From an uncultured Roseobacter sp. (GTDB taxonomy: Bacteria; Pseudomonadota; Alphaproteobacteria; Rhodobacterales; Rhodobacteraceae): a stretch of 64,000 bases of DNA. Numbering within the stretch: position 1 is the first letter of the stretch; each line of letters starts with the position of its first letter. Below the pieces are notes generated by a model that saw nothing but the letters and a program-made list of their open reading frames with translations, did not search any database and was not told where the DNA came from. The stretch lies in NCBI RefSeq assembly GCF_947492555.1, contig NZ_CANLNE010000001.1, positions 1 through 64,000 of the forward strand, written 5' to 3'. Positions 36,539 to 45,301 of this stretch are shown piece by piece. The translations under genes and the position numbers were made by a program.

Positions 36539-37369
36539 TCAGCCTGACTTGGTGCTGCCATTCTGCAGTATTCGGGCTTTTCGAAGCCGTAGCCAAATGA
36601 AGGGTGCAGCCAATGGGCGAAACCAATTGCTTTTTAGTCTTTCCACACCAAGGGCCGTCGCAACATAGTTTGCTTCGACTTGGTCGTAGTTAAGTCGCTC
36701 ATTTTCAGCCCGCTTGCCGATTTCGGCTGCGGCCTGAAACTGCGTGAATGCATCTTCCGACAGAAGTCGCCGTAGCAAAACGACGCCCGGATGATCCACC
36801 ATGAAACTGTCGAAGTCGTATTCAATAACTTGACCCGATACATGGTGTCGGAAACGCTTGGCGAAGCGCGTGAAATCGAAAATGAAGATGTAGTTGAAGT
36901 TGATCGTCGACAAGTACAGGCAACCACGCTCTTTCGCTGCATTTTGCACGACTTCGCGGCTTAGGACCACACCATGCTTACTCTTCTCTGCATAGAGTGA
37001 AGAGATGTAATCCTCGATTGGCCGGGTCACGACGACCCATGAAATCGCGTCAAACCCGGCCTCATGCGCCAATACCTCGATTTCAGAAGCAAGTGCGACA
37101 TCCGCGATACAGTTTTCAAAATCCTCGCCACTCAGAAGCACCGTGTGGCAGGTGGGTTCGGCCTCCCTAAAGCACTCCTGAAGATAAGCTCCAAGCGTTT
37201 CCGAGCCTCTTCGTTGTACCTCCCAAAGGACATGGCTGTGCTGAAATTGGTCGCCATACTCCGGGTAGTGAACTCCAAAATCACGAAGCAAGAGCCGGTT
37301 CGCAAAGCAAAACTTCTGGAAACTTGTGGTGCCCGTTTTGTGCAGGCCGCAATGAATTACGAGCTTCAA
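36539..37369 (-). CDS. Sulfotransferase-like P-loop protein
   Basis: The protein starts at a TTG with GGAG 6 nt upstream and has 276 residues. Its N-terminus is LKLVIHCGLHKTGTTSFQKF (first residue read as Met), the 5'-phosphosulfate-binding P-loop of the sulfotransferase fold. The second motif VVVTRPIEDYISSLYAEK near residue 110 fits the 3'-phosphate-binding segment. An alternative GTG start at 37471 adds 34 residues before the P-loop without homology. The acceptor is unknown; relatives modify cell-surface polysaccharides. The gene is visibly more AT-rich than its neighbours, uses rarer codons and stands alone between convergent or same-strand housekeeping genes, so it may be acquired. Confidence 0.72.
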   Translation of the reverse strand: MKLVIHCGLHKTGTTSFQKFCFANRLLLRDFGVHYPEYGDQFQHSHVLWEVQRRGSETLGAYLQECFREAEPTCHTVLLSGEDFENCIADVALASEIEVLAHEAGFDAISWVVVTRPIEDYISSLYAEKSKHGVVLSREVVQNAAKERGCLYLSTINFNYIFIFDFTRFAKRFRHHVSGQVIEYDFDSFMVDHPGVVLLRRLLSEDAFTQFQAAAEIGKRAENERLNYDQVEANYVATALGVERLKSNWFRPLAAPFIWLRLRKARILQNGSTKSG

Positions 37370-37575
37370 ATACGTCTCCTGTAGAAGCAGCCTTTGGCGT
37401 TGCCCCACTTGCCGTCTTGGTTCGTCGAATATCGCAGCCTGTGCGGAGTTGGGCCGAGGATACGCAATCACACCCCACCTTACAACACGGGGAACGGGAT
37501 TGAGCGCATCAGGTCAAAGCTGCGATTGACCGGCCCGCCCGGTATCTCGTGACGGGCTGGTCAGGATCACACACG

Positions 37576-38121
37576 CTAGTCCGTCACGGTGACCTTTTGC
37601 ATCACGTCTGGTTCGCCGATAACGGCGCCATTGGGGCCGGCGCCAAGCTTGATCGCGTCCAGCACGTCGAGCCCTTCTGTCACGCGGCCGACAACGGTGT
37701 ATTGGCCATTCAGGAAGTACCCTTCCTGGAACATGATGAAAAACTGGCTGTTGGCGCTGTCCGGGTTCTGCGCCCGCGCCATACCCACGACGCCGCGGTC
37801 AAACGGCACGTCCGAGAATTCCGCTGCCAGATCAGGCTGCTCCGACCCACCGGTGCCCGCGCGGCGCATGTCACCGCCCCGTTTGCCGTGTTCGACATCA
37901 CCGGTCTGCGCCATGAATCCTTCGATCACACGGTGAAAGACCACACCGTCATAGGCGCCGCTTTCTGCCAGCGCCGTGATCCGCGCCACGTGGCCGGGCG
38001 CCACATCTTCGAGCAGGTCGATCTTGATCGTACCGCTGGCCTCGCCCGCAACTTCGATCTCAAGACCCGAGGCCAGCGCCGGGCTGGCCAGCATCAGCGA
38101 TGCGATGAGCGCCTTATGCAT
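37576..38121 (-). CDS. Exported cyclophilin-type peptidyl-prolyl isomerase
   Basis: The protein has 181 residues beginning with a short signal peptide (MHKALIASLMLASPALASG), so it should act in the periplasm. The cyclophilin core has VVFHRVIEGFMAQTGD, GMARAQNPDSANSQFFIMF and GYFLNGQYTVVGRVTEG, covering the active-site Arg, Gln and Phe. It catalyses cis/trans isomerisation of X-Pro bonds during protein folding. Its start lies inside the end of the upstream cytoplasmic cyclophilin gene (8-bp overlap), so the pair is a coupled duplication with different compartments. Confidence 0.93.
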   Translation of the reverse strand: MHKALIASLMLASPALASGLEIEVAGEASGTIKIDLLEDVAPGHVARITALAESGAYDGVVFHRVIEGFMAQTGDVEHGKRGGDMRRAGTGGSEQPDLAAEFSDVPFDRGVVGMARAQNPDSANSQFFIMFQEGYFLNGQYTVVGRVTEGLDVLDAIKLGAGPNGAVIGEPDVMQKVTVTD

Positions 38122-38620
38122 CTGCGGCCACCTTGACGGAAATCATCCGGTCGGGTTCCGCAGGCGGCTCGCCCCGAGTGATCGCATCGACGTGCTCCAT
38201 GCCGGAGGTTACCTGACCGTAAACGGTGTACTGACCGTTCAGGAAGTCATTGTCCTTGAAATTGATGAAGAACTGGCTGTTGGCGCTGTCGGGGTTCTGC
38301 GACCGGGCGGCACCAATTGATCCGCGCGCGTGCGGAATCTTGGAGAATTCAGCCGGGACATTGTCCATGTCCGAGCCGCCGGTGCCCGCCATGCGCAGGT
38401 TGAAGCCCTCTTCCATGTTGCCGTGCTGCACGTCGCCGGTCTGCGCCATGAAGCCGTCGATCACCCGGTGAAACGCCACGTTGTCATATTGGCCGGACCG
38501 CGCGAGTTCCTTCATGCGCTCGACATGCTTCGGGGCCACATCGGGCAGCAGCTCGATGGTCACGGTGCCGCCCTTCAGCTCCATCAGAATTGTGTTCTCG
38601 GGGTCTTTGATCTCGGCCAT
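38114..38620 (-). CDS. Cytoplasmic cyclophilin-type peptidyl-prolyl isomerase
   Basis: The protein has 168 residues and lacks a signal peptide, so it is cytoplasmic. Active-site segments are intact: NVAFHRVIDGFMAQTGDVQHG, GAARSQNPDSANSQFFINF and DFLNGQYTVYGQVTSGM. It is clearly related to the next gene, the exported paralogue, with which it overlaps by 8 bp. AGGAG precedes the ATG. It is divergent from pgk with 127 bp between the start codons. Confidence 0.94.
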   Translation of the reverse strand: MAEIKDPENTILMELKGGTVTIELLPDVAPKHVERMKELARSGQYDNVAFHRVIDGFMAQTGDVQHGNMEEGFNLRMAGTGGSDMDNVPAEFSKIPHARGSIGAARSQNPDSANSQFFINFKDNDFLNGQYTVYGQVTSGMEHVDAITRGEPPAEPDRMISVKVAADA

Positions 38621-38747
38621 ATCGGCGCTCCTGTCTGTTTGCTTGGCCGATTACCTAAATCCTGTGGCGCTGAATGCCAAGCAGGTCATTGACGCAAGCG
38701 GTCATACGCGCAAAACACGGGGGCAATTTTGACGAAAGGATCGGGTG

Positions 38748-39935
38748 ATGGGCTGGAAGACGCTGGACGATATGGAGCTTGCAGGCAAACGGGTGCTGGT
38801 GCGGGTGGATATCAACGTACCGGTCGAGGATGGCCGGGTCACCGACACCACCCGCATTGATCGGATCGTGCCAACCATTCGCGATATTCTGGCGGCGGGC
38901 GGTTTGCCGATCCTGCTGGCCCACTTCGGACGCCCCAAAGGCAAGGTCGTGCCCGAAATGTCGCTGCGGGTGACCCTGCCCGCGCTGGAGGCGGCCCTCG
39001 GTCAGGACGTCACTTTCGTCGAACGCCCCGATGCTGACGCCCTGAAAGCCCTGCCCGCCGGCACCGTCGTATTGGTGGAGAACACCCGCTTTGCCGCGGG
39101 GGAAGAGGCCAATGATCCCAGCATGGCGCAGTTCCTCGCCAGCTTGGGTGACGTGTTCTGTAACGATGCTTTCTCTGCCGCGCACCGTGCCCATGCCTCG
39201 ACAACCGGCGTCGCGCATCTGCTGCCCTCCTGCGCGGGTCGCTTGATGCAGGCCGAGTTGTCCGCTCTCGAAAGCGCATTGGCCCATCCCGAACGCCCCG
39301 TCGGCGCCGTTGTGGGCGGCGCAAAGGTCTCGACAAAAATCGCGCTGCTTGAAAATCTGGTGGGTAAACTGGACCTGCTGGTGATCGGCGGCGGCATGGC
39401 GAACACCTTCCTCGCCGCTCAAGGCGCGCAACTGGGCGCATCCCTGCAGGAACCCGATTTCATCGACACGGCCAGGGCGATCATGGCGGAGGCAGAGAAA
39501 ACCGGCTGCCGCATGCTCCTGCCCGTGGACGGTTTGGTCGCGCGGGAGTTCAAAGCCGGTGCCGATCATGACGCCCTGCCCCTCGGCGCCGATACGGTCC
39601 TGGCCGCAGATCAGATGGTGCTGGACGCAGGCCCCGAAAGCGCAAAATCTGTCTGTGCGGCTTTTGCCGATCTCAAGACACTGATCTGGAATGGTCCCCT
39701 TGGGGCCTTCGAGATTGCGCCTTTCGATCAGGCGACAAACGCCGCCGCTGCAGAGGCCGCGCGCCTGACCAAGGCAGGCCAGTTGATCTCGGTTGCGGGC
39801 GGTGGGGATACGGTCGCCGCACTCAATCAGGCCGGTGCGGCAGCGGACTTTACCTATATCTCCACCGCTGGCGGCGCCTTCCTGGAATGGATGGAAGGCA
39901 AGGAGCTACCGGGGGTTGCAGCGCTGTCCGACTGA
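38748..39935 (+). CDS. pgk: Phosphoglycerate kinase
   Basis: The 395-residue length is that of bacterial PGK. Signature segments are [19 protein letters not shown] at the N-terminus, [47 protein letters not shown] and [13 protein letters not shown] near the C-terminus. It makes ATP from 1,3-bisphosphoglycerate in glycolysis, or the reverse in gluconeogenesis. AGGA lies 8 nt before the ATG at 38748. It is the first of a same-strand run with ftsB and pdhABC. Confidence 0.97.
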   Translation: MGWKTLDDMELAGKRVLVRVDINVPVEDGRVTDTTRIDRIVPTIRDILAAGGLPILLAHFGRPKGKVVPEMSLRVTLPALEAALGQDVTFVERPDADALKALPAGTVVLVENTRFAAGEEANDPSMAQFLASLGDVFCNDAFSAAHRAHASTTGVAHLLPSCAGRLMQAELSALESALAHPERPVGAVVGGAKVSTKIALLENLVGKLDLLVIGGGMANTFLAAQGAQLGASLQEPDFIDTARAIMAEAEKTGCRMLLPVDGLVAREFKAGADHDALPLGADTVLAADQMVLDAGPESAKSVCAAFADLKTLIWNGPLGAFEIAPFDQATNAAAAEAARLTKAGQLISVAGGGDTVAALNQAGAAADFTYISTAGGAFLEWMEGKELPGVAALSD

Positions 39936-39991
39936 CGCGGACTCCGCCAGCAACCCGCGCGAAACCGCCTGTTTTTCAAAGGAAATGTGAC

Positions 39992-40007
39992 AAAGGGGAT
40001 TCCCTTT
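39992..40007 (+). terminator. Small hairpin after pgk, possible terminator
   Basis: AAAGGG pairs with CCCTTT around GATT and is followed by TTC. It lies 57 bp after the pgk stop and 62 bp before ftsB. The stem is short, so the call is weak; the same segment might belong to the ftsB promoter region. Confidence 0.35.
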
Positions 40008-40068
40008 TCACGGTGCCTGTGCGATAGTACTACCACGCCCGGTAAGAGGCGACCAAGAGGCACGGCAG

Positions 40069-40368
40069 ATGACCCGCACACCCCGACCTGCATTCGGTAC
40101 ATTCGTGTTCTTCACGCTTGCGTTGGGGTTGGCTACCTATTTCACATTCGCTGCCGTACAGGGCGATTTCGGATTGTTCCGCCGCGCCGAGATCGTGGCC
40201 GAAGCCGATGCGTTGCAAAAACAACTGACCCACGTGCAGCAAGAAGTCGTCCGAATGGAGAACCTGACCCAACGACTGTCAGATAACTTTCTCGATCTGG
40301 ACCTTCTGGACGAACAGGCACGATCTGTTCTTGGCATGATCCGCGCGGATGAAATCGTTATCCGCTAA
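40069..40368 (+). CDS. ftsB: Septum formation initiator FtsB/DivIC family protein
   Basis: The protein has 99 residues. It has one membrane span near residues 10-30 (GTFVFFTLALGLATYFTFAA), then a coiled coil (AEADALQKQLTHVQQEVVRME), and the typical ending LDLDLLDEQARSVLGMIRADE. FtsB-type proteins join FtsL and FtsQ in the divisome to license septal peptidoglycan synthesis. The position just upstream of pdhA is conserved in many alphaproteobacteria. About 150 bp with the pdhA operator follow. Confidence 0.9.
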   Translation: MTRTPRPAFGTFVFFTLALGLATYFTFAAVQGDFGLFRRAEIVAEADALQKQLTHVQQEVVRMENLTQRLSDNFLDLDLLDEQARSVLGMIRADEIVIR

Positions 40369-40458
40369 GCGCTTAGCGCCCTAATACCTGACAATTAAAC
40401 GGGCTGCTGACCACGCGTCAGATTGCCCCTCGCCTTACGCGCGCGAATCCGATAAAGA

Positions 40459-40478
40459 ATAGTTTAACGCTAAACTAT
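40459..40478. promoter_or_regulatory. Palindromic operator upstream of pdhA, shared with lpdA
   Basis: ATAGTTTA (40459-40466) and TAAACTAT (40471-40478) flank ACGC, giving ATAGTTTAACGCTAAACTAT, 38 bp before the pdhA start. The lpdA copy at 25800-25819 differs in one spacer base only. Because the two sites precede genes for one enzyme complex, they are probably bound by the same regulator. Confidence 0.8.
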
Positions 40479-40516
40479 CTGCCCGTAGCCGGGTGAGACG
40501 AGGGAGAACCGCTCAG

Positions 40517-41527
40517 ATGGCACCGCGAAAATCCACCAAAAAACCGAATGTTTCTGCGGAAGAGCTCAAGGCCTATTACCGCGATATGCTGCTGATCCGG
40601 CGGTTCGAGGAAAAGGCGGGCCAGCTTTACGGCATGGGGCTGATTGGTGGGTTCTGTCACCTCTACATCGGGCAGGAAGCGGTCGTCGTTGGCCTCGAGG
40701 CGGCAGCAGAAGAAGGCGACAAGCGCATCACCTCCTACCGCGATCACGGCCATATGCTGGCCTGCGGCATGGACCCCAACGGCGTGATGGCCGAACTGAC
40801 GGGTCGCGAAGGCGGCTATTCCAAGGGCAAGGGCGGCTCCATGCACATGTTCTCCAAGGAGAAGCATTTCTATGGTGGCCACGGCATCGTTGCGGCGCAG
40901 GTGCCGCTGGGCGCGGGCCTCGCTTTTGCGGATAAGTACAAGGAAAACGGTCGGGTCACCTTCACCTACTTCGGGGATGGTGCTGCAAACCAGGGCCAAG
41001 TCTACGAGGCCTTTAACATGGCCGCCCTGTGGAAACTGCCCTGTGTGTTTGTCATCGAAAACAACCAATATGCGATGGGCACGTCGCAGCAACGCTCCAC
41101 CTCCTCCGCTGAAATTTACGAACGCGGCAAGTCCTTTGGCATTCCCGGCGAGGCCGTGGATGGCATGGATGTGCTGGCAGTCAAAGAAGCGGGCGAAAAG
41201 GCCGTGGCGCACTGCCGCTCCGGCGACGGCCCCTATATTCTCGAGATCAAGACCTATCGCTACCGGGGGCACTCGATGTCCGACCCGGCCAAGTACCGGA
41301 CCCGCGAAGAAGTGCAGAAAATGCGCGACGAGCGGGATCCGATCGAACAGGTTCGTTCGCTTCTGCTCACCGGCAAACATGCCAGCGATGAGGATCTCAA
41401 GGCGATCGACAAAGAGATCAAGGAAATCGTGAACGACAGCGCTGAGTTCGCCAAAACCTCACCGGAGCCGGCTGTCGAAGAGCTCTGGACCGATATTTAC
41501 GCCACAGAAGTTCCGCAGGAGGCTTGA
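40517..41527 (+). CDS. pdhA: Pyruvate dehydrogenase E1 component, alpha subunit
   Basis: The protein has 336 residues. The thiamine diphosphate motif reads GDGAANQGQVYEAFNMAALW with IENNQYAMGT closing it. SYRDHGHMLACGMDP and the phosphorylation-loop-like YRGHSMSDPAKYRTREE are also present. With PdhB it decarboxylates pyruvate and loads the acetyl group on E2 lipoyl arms. The start at MAPRKSTKK follows GAGGGAGA by about 10 nt; the eight-codon extension to 40493 has no signal. It is the first gene of pdhA-pdhB-pdhC, with spacers of 3 and 12 bp. The palindromic operator at 40459 is upstream. Confidence 0.97.
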   Translation: MAPRKSTKKPNVSAEELKAYYRDMLLIRRFEEKAGQLYGMGLIGGFCHLYIGQEAVVVGLEAAAEEGDKRITSYRDHGHMLACGMDPNGVMAELTGREGGYSKGKGGSMHMFSKEKHFYGGHGIVAAQVPLGAGLAFADKYKENGRVTFTYFGDGAANQGQVYEAFNMAALWKLPCVFVIENNQYAMGTSQQRSTSSAEIYERGKSFGIPGEAVDGMDVLAVKEAGEKAVAHCRSGDGPYILEIKTYRYRGHSMSDPAKYRTREEVQKMRDERDPIEQVRSLLLTGKHASDEDLKAIDKEIKEIVNDSAEFAKTSPEPAVEELWTDIYATEVPQEA

Positions 41528-41530
41528 TCC

Positions 41531-42913
41531 ATGGCAACAGAAATTCTCATGCCCGCTCTGAGCCCAACAATGGAAGAAGGCACGCTGGCCAAATGGCTGG
41601 TTAAGGAGGGCGATACCGTCTCCTCCGGCGACATCATGGCCGAGATCGAAACCGACAAGGCCACGATGGAATTCGAGGCCGTCGATGAAGGCACCATCGG
41701 CAAGATCCTCGTGGCCGAAGGGACCGAAGGGGTGAAGGTGAACACCGCCATCGCGGTCTTGCTGGAAGACGGCGAAAGTGCCGATGATATCGACACATCG
41801 ACGCCCGCACCGGAGGCGGCACAGGCCGCCGACGCGGGCAACGAGGCGGCCCCTGCGGCCTCCGAGGCGCCCGCCCCTGCCCCTGCAGCGCCCCAAACAG
41901 ACAGCACGCCCGACTGGCCGGAAGGCACCACGCTGAAACAGCAAACCGTCCGCGAGGCGCTGCGCGATGGCATGGCCGAAGAGATGCGCCGCGACGACAG
42001 CGTCTTCCTGATGGGAGAAGAGGTTGCCGAATACCAAGGCGCCTATAAGATCAGCCAAGGCATGCTCGATGAGTTCGGGGCCAAACGCGTGATCGACACG
42101 CCGATCACCGAACATGGCTTTGCCGGGATCGCCACAGGGGCAGCCTTCGGCGGTCTGCGCCCAATTGTCGAATTCATGACCTTCAACTTCGCCATGCAGG
42201 CCATCGACCAGATCATCAACTCAGCCGCAAAAACCCTCTACATGTCCGGTGGTCAGATGGGTGCGCCCATGGTCTTCCGTGGTCCCAACGGTGCCGCCGC
42301 CCGCGTGGGTGCGCAGCACAGTCAGGATTACGCGGCCTGGTACATGCAGGTACCGGGGTTGAAGGTCGCGATGCCCTACTCCGCCTCCGACTACAAAGGC
42401 CTGATGAAGACCGCGATCCGCGATCCCAACCCGGTGATTTTCCTGGAAAACGAAATCCTCTACGGGCGCAGCTTCGACGTACCGGATCTCGATGACTATA
42501 CGGTACCGTTCGGCAAGGCACGCATCTGGCGCGAAGGCTCGGACGTGACCATCGTCAGCTTCGGTATTGGCATGAGCTATGCCCTCGCCGCCGCCGATCA
42601 GCTGGCAGAGGAAGGCATCTCCGCCGAGGTCATCGATCTGCGTACCCTACGCCCGATGGACACAGACAGCATTCTCAAATCGGTGATGAAGACCAACCGC
42701 TGCGTTACGGTTGAAGAAGGCTGGCCACAGGGCTCCGTCGGCAACTATATCTCAAGCGTCATCATGCAGCAGGCCTTCGACTATCTGGATGCCCCGGTGA
42801 TCAACTGCACAGGCAAGGATGTGCCCATGCCTTATGCGGCAAACCTTGAAAAACTCGCGCTGGTGACCACTGACGAGGTCGTCGCTGCCGTGAAGCAAGT
42901 CACCTACAAGTAA
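41531..42913 (+). CDS. pdhB: Pyruvate dehydrogenase E1 component, beta subunit with N-terminal lipoyl domain
   Basis: The protein has 460 residues. Residues 1-80 are a lipoyl domain ([16 protein letters not shown], lipoylation Lys in [16 protein letters not shown]), followed by an Ala/Pro linker. From about residue 135 it is E1-beta ([51 protein letters not shown]). The extra lipoyl domain on E1-beta is a known feature of many alphaproteobacteria. Its DNA is almost identical to the start of pdhC. The subunit binds E2 and closes the E1 active site. Confidence 0.97.
   Translation: MATEILMPALSPTMEEGTLAKWLVKEGDTVSSGDIMAEIETDKATMEFEAVDEGTIGKILVAEGTEGVKVNTAIAVLLEDGESADDIDTSTPAPEAAQAADAGNEAAPAASEAPAPAPAAPQTDSTPDWPEGTTLKQQTVREALRDGMAEEMRRDDSVFLMGEEVAEYQGAYKISQGMLDEFGAKRVIDTPITEHGFAGIATGAAFGGLRPIVEFMTFNFAMQAIDQIINSAAKTLYMSGGQMGAPMVFRGPNGAAARVGAQHSQDYAAWYMQVPGLKVAMPYSASDYKGLMKTAIRDPNPVIFLENEILYGRSFDVPDLDDYTVPFGKARIWREGSDVTIVSFGIGMSYALAAADQLAEEGISAEVIDLRTLRPMDTDSILKSVMKTNRCVTVEEGWPQGSVGNYISSVIMQQAFDYLDAPVINCTGKDVPMPYAANLEKLALVTTDEVVAAVKQVTYK
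41534..41889 (+). repeat. Direct repeat encoding the lipoyl domain, copy in pdhB
   Basis: This 356-bp segment matches 42929-43284 without any insertion or deletion at a constant offset of 1395 bp. Only scattered, mostly third-position, differences are visible. It spans the lipoyl domain and most of the Ala/Pro linker. Such closeness inside one operon suggests gene conversion keeping the two domains alike. Confidence 0.85.
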
Positions 42914-42925
42914 GGAGCGCATCAG

Positions 42926-44239
42926 ATGCCGACAGAAATCCTCATGCCCGCTCTGAGCCCTACCATGGAAGAGGGCACGCTGGCCAAATGGCACGTTAAA
43001 GAAGGTGACACCGTCTCCTCCGGCGACATCATGGCCGAAATCGAAACCGACAAGGCCACGATGGAATTCGAGGCCGTCGATGAAGGCACCATCGGCAAGA
43101 TCCTCGTGGCCGAGGGCACCGAAGGTGTGAAAGTGAACACCGCCATCGCGGTCTTGCTGGAAGAAGGCGAAAGTGCCGATGATATCGACACGTCGACGCC
43201 CACGCCGAAGGCGACACAAGCCGCCGACGCGGGCAACGAGGAGGCCCCTGCGGCCTCCGAGGCGCCCGCCCCTGCTCCGGCAGCAGGCAGTACCCCTGCC
43301 CCACAGGCCGCAGATGGCACCCGGATCTTCGCCTCTCCGCTGGCACGTCGGATTGCGGCTGACAAGGGTCTGAACCTCGCGGATATCAAAGGTTCCGGCC
43401 CGCATGGTCGGATCATAAAAGCGGACGTCGAGGGCGCCAGTGCGGCCCCCAAACCAGCCGCCGCCAATGCGCCTGCAGCGGCTCCTGCAGCTGCGGCACC
43501 GGCCGCTGGCCCGGCGGCGGACGCGGTCATGGCGATGTACGATGGGCGCGACTACGAGGAAATCAGCCTCAACGGCATGCGCAAAACCATTGCGGCGCGC
43601 CTGACAGAAGCCAAACAGTCGATCCCGCATTTCTATCTGCGTCGGGACATCGAACTGGATGCACTGCTGAAGTTCCGGGGCGAGCTGAACAAGCAGCTTG
43701 AAAGCCGCAGCGTGAAGCTCTCCGTCAACGATTTCATCATCAAGGCCTGCGCCCTGGCGCTGCAATCCGTGCCGGACGCAAATGCCGTTTGGGCGGGCGA
43801 CAGGATGCTAAAACTGAAACCCTCCGACGTTGCCGTGGCCGTTGCCATTGAAGGCGGGCTGTTCACACCCGTCCTGAAAGACGCCGAGATGAAATCGCTC
43901 TCCGCGCTGTCAGCAGAAATGAAAGATCTCGCCGGGCGTGCCCGGGATCGGAAGCTCGCGCCGCGCGAGTATCAGGGCGGCAGCTTTGCCATCTCGAACC
44001 TCGGGATGTTCGGCATCGACAACTTCGATGCGGTTATCAACCCTCCACATGGCGCTATTCTGGCCGTCGGCGCGGGCGTGAAAAAACCGATTGTTGGAAA
44101 AGACGGAGAACTCGCGGTGGCGACGGTCATGTCCGTCACGCTTTCTGTCGATCACCGCGTCATCGACGGCGCATTGGGTGCGAAATTGTTGCAGGCAATC
44201 AAGGAAAACCTCGAGACCCCGATGACAATGCTCGCGTAA
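42926..44239 (+). CDS. pdhC: Pyruvate dehydrogenase E2 component, dihydrolipoyl acetyltransferase
   Basis: The protein has 437 residues. One N-terminal lipoyl domain (Lys in [16 protein letters not shown]) is followed by an Ala/Pro linker. A peripheral-subunit-binding domain near residues 132-168 comes next ([34 protein letters not shown]), then a second Ala-rich linker. The catalytic acetyltransferase domain has the conserved His-Asp motif in [17 protein letters not shown]2 forms the core of the complex and makes acetyl-CoA. AAGGAG lies 8 nt before the ATG. A perfect 13-bp-stem terminator follows. Confidence 0.97.
   Translation: MPTEILMPALSPTMEEGTLAKWHVKEGDTVSSGDIMAEIETDKATMEFEAVDEGTIGKILVAEGTEGVKVNTAIAVLLEEGESADDIDTSTPTPKATQAADAGNEEAPAASEAPAPAPAAGSTPAPQAADGTRIFASPLARRIAADKGLNLADIKGSGPHGRIIKADVEGASAAPKPAAANAPAAAPAAAAPAAGPAADAVMAMYDGRDYEEISLNGMRKTIAARLTEAKQSIPHFYLRRDIELDALLKFRGELNKQLESRSVKLSVNDFIIKACALALQSVPDANAVWAGDRMLKLKPSDVAVAVAIEGGLFTPVLKDAEMKSLSALSAEMKDLAGRARDRKLAPREYQGGSFAISNLGMFGIDNFDAVINPPHGAILAVGAGVKKPIVGKDGELAVATVMSVTLSVDHRVIDGALGAKLLQAIKENLETPMTMLA
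42929..43284 (+). repeat. Direct repeat encoding the lipoyl domain, copy in pdhC
   Basis: This is the second copy of the 356-bp direct repeat described for pdhB (41534-41889). Beyond it the two genes have no resemblance, because the reading continues into the E1-beta catalytic part in one and the subunit-binding domain in the other. Confidence 0.85.
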
Positions 44240-44256
44240 CCGCAGCGCAAACGCAA

Positions 44257-44287
44257 AAAAGGCCGGGTGCAAAACACCCGGCCTTTT
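44257..44287. terminator. Bidirectional terminator between pdhC and cysE
   Basis: AAAAGGCCGGGTG (44257-44269) is perfectly complementary to CACCCGGCCTTTT (44275-44287) around a 5-nt loop. A-runs and T-runs on both sides let it serve the convergent pdhC and cysE transcripts. Confidence 0.92.
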
Positions 44288-44303
44288 GCATTTTGTCGTT
44301 CAG

Positions 44304-45116
44304 CTACTGATTGTCCGGGCCAAACATGTGGTTCATCGAAATCGAGGGCTGATCACATCCGGCCTCGCCAACGATCCTTGCAGGAATACCCGCGACGGTC
44401 TTGCAGGCCGGAACTTCTTCGAGAACGACCGAACCTGCAGCGATGCGGCTGCAATGCCCGACCTTGATGTTCCCAAGCACCTTTGCACCGGCACCGATCA
44501 ACACGCCATTGCCGATCTTGGGATGACGGTCCTCTTCTTCTTTGCCGGTCCCGCCAAGCGTCACCGAATGCAACATCGAGACATTGTCGCCCACCACCGC
44601 TGTCTCACCAATGACGATAGAATGGGCGTGATCGATCATGATGCCCTTGCCGATGCGGGCCGCCGGGTGAATGTCCACGCCAAAGATTTCAGAGACACGC
44701 ATCTGGACAAAGTACGCCAGATCGCGATGGCCTTTTGACCAGAGGTGATGGCCGACCCGATAAGCCTGCATCGCCTGATACCCTTTGAAATAGAGGATGG
44801 GCTGCAAGAGGCGATGGCAGGCCGGGTCACGCTCGTAAATCGCGGCGAGGTCTGCACGGGCAGCTTGAACAAGAGTCGGATCGCTCGCGTAAGCGTCTTC
44901 GACCATCTCGCGCACCACAACCATGGACATCTCATTCGACGCCAACTTCGCTGCAATACGGTAAGACAGCGCTTTTTCGATGCTTTTATGATGCAGGATA
45001 CAGGCGTGCAGAAATCCCCCCATCAGGGGTTCGTCCAATGCAGCCTGCCGCGCTTCAGCACATATCTGATCCCACGCCGGATCGACCTGGGTGATCTTTG
45101 GTTTCAGTTCAGCCAT
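44304..45116 (-). CDS. cysE: Serine O-acetyltransferase
   Basis: The protein has 270 residues, the usual CysE size. The N-terminal helical SATase domain is seen in DPAWDQICAEARQAALDEPL. The left-handed beta-helix contains GKGIMIDHAHSIVIGETAVVG and GAGAKVLGNIKVGHCSRIAAGS. It makes O-acetylserine from serine and acetyl-CoA, the first step of cysteine synthesis. Start: AAAGGA lies 8 nt before the ATG at 45116; in-frame ATG codons at 45122 and 45125 overlap that site and are less likely. A palindrome at 45145-45162 may regulate it. It separates the pdh operon from the transfer agent cluster. Confidence 0.94.
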   Translation of the reverse strand: MAELKPKITQVDPAWDQICAEARQAALDEPLMGGFLHACILHHKSIEKALSYRIAAKLASNEMSMVVVREMVEDAYASDPTLVQAARADLAAIYERDPACHRLLQPILYFKGYQAMQAYRVGHHLWSKGHRDLAYFVQMRVSEIFGVDIHPAARIGKGIMIDHAHSIVIGETAVVGDNVSMLHSVTLGGTGKEEEDRHPKIGNGVLIGAGAKVLGNIKVGHCSRIAAGSVVLEEVPACKTVAGIPARIVGEAGCDQPSISMNHMFGPDNQ

Positions 45117-45144
45117 TGCCATCATCCTTTTGCACCAGTTCTTA

Positions 45145-45162
45145 CTTACTTTATCTAGTAAG
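45145..45162. promoter_or_regulatory. Small palindrome upstream of cysE
   Basis: CTTACT (45145-45150) and AGTAAG (45157-45162) flank 6 nt, 29 bp upstream of the cysE start. Its position suggests an operator, perhaps for a sulfur or iron-sulfur-responsive regulator, but no regulator can be named. Confidence 0.4.
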
Positions 45163-45301
45163 CAAAAACCAAACGCAAACCTGTGATGTATTCTATTCCA
45201 GTTTTGAATGGATCAATCAGCGCCTGTGACAAACACAGCTAACGTGGCAATTGAATACCATGTAACGTCATTCTCTACGTGCCTCACTGCGCAACAAGTC
45301 C

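Noticed and set aside
44257-44287. Strong inverted repeat as an operator
   Set aside because: Its A- and T-run flanks and position between convergent genes make it a bidirectional terminator.
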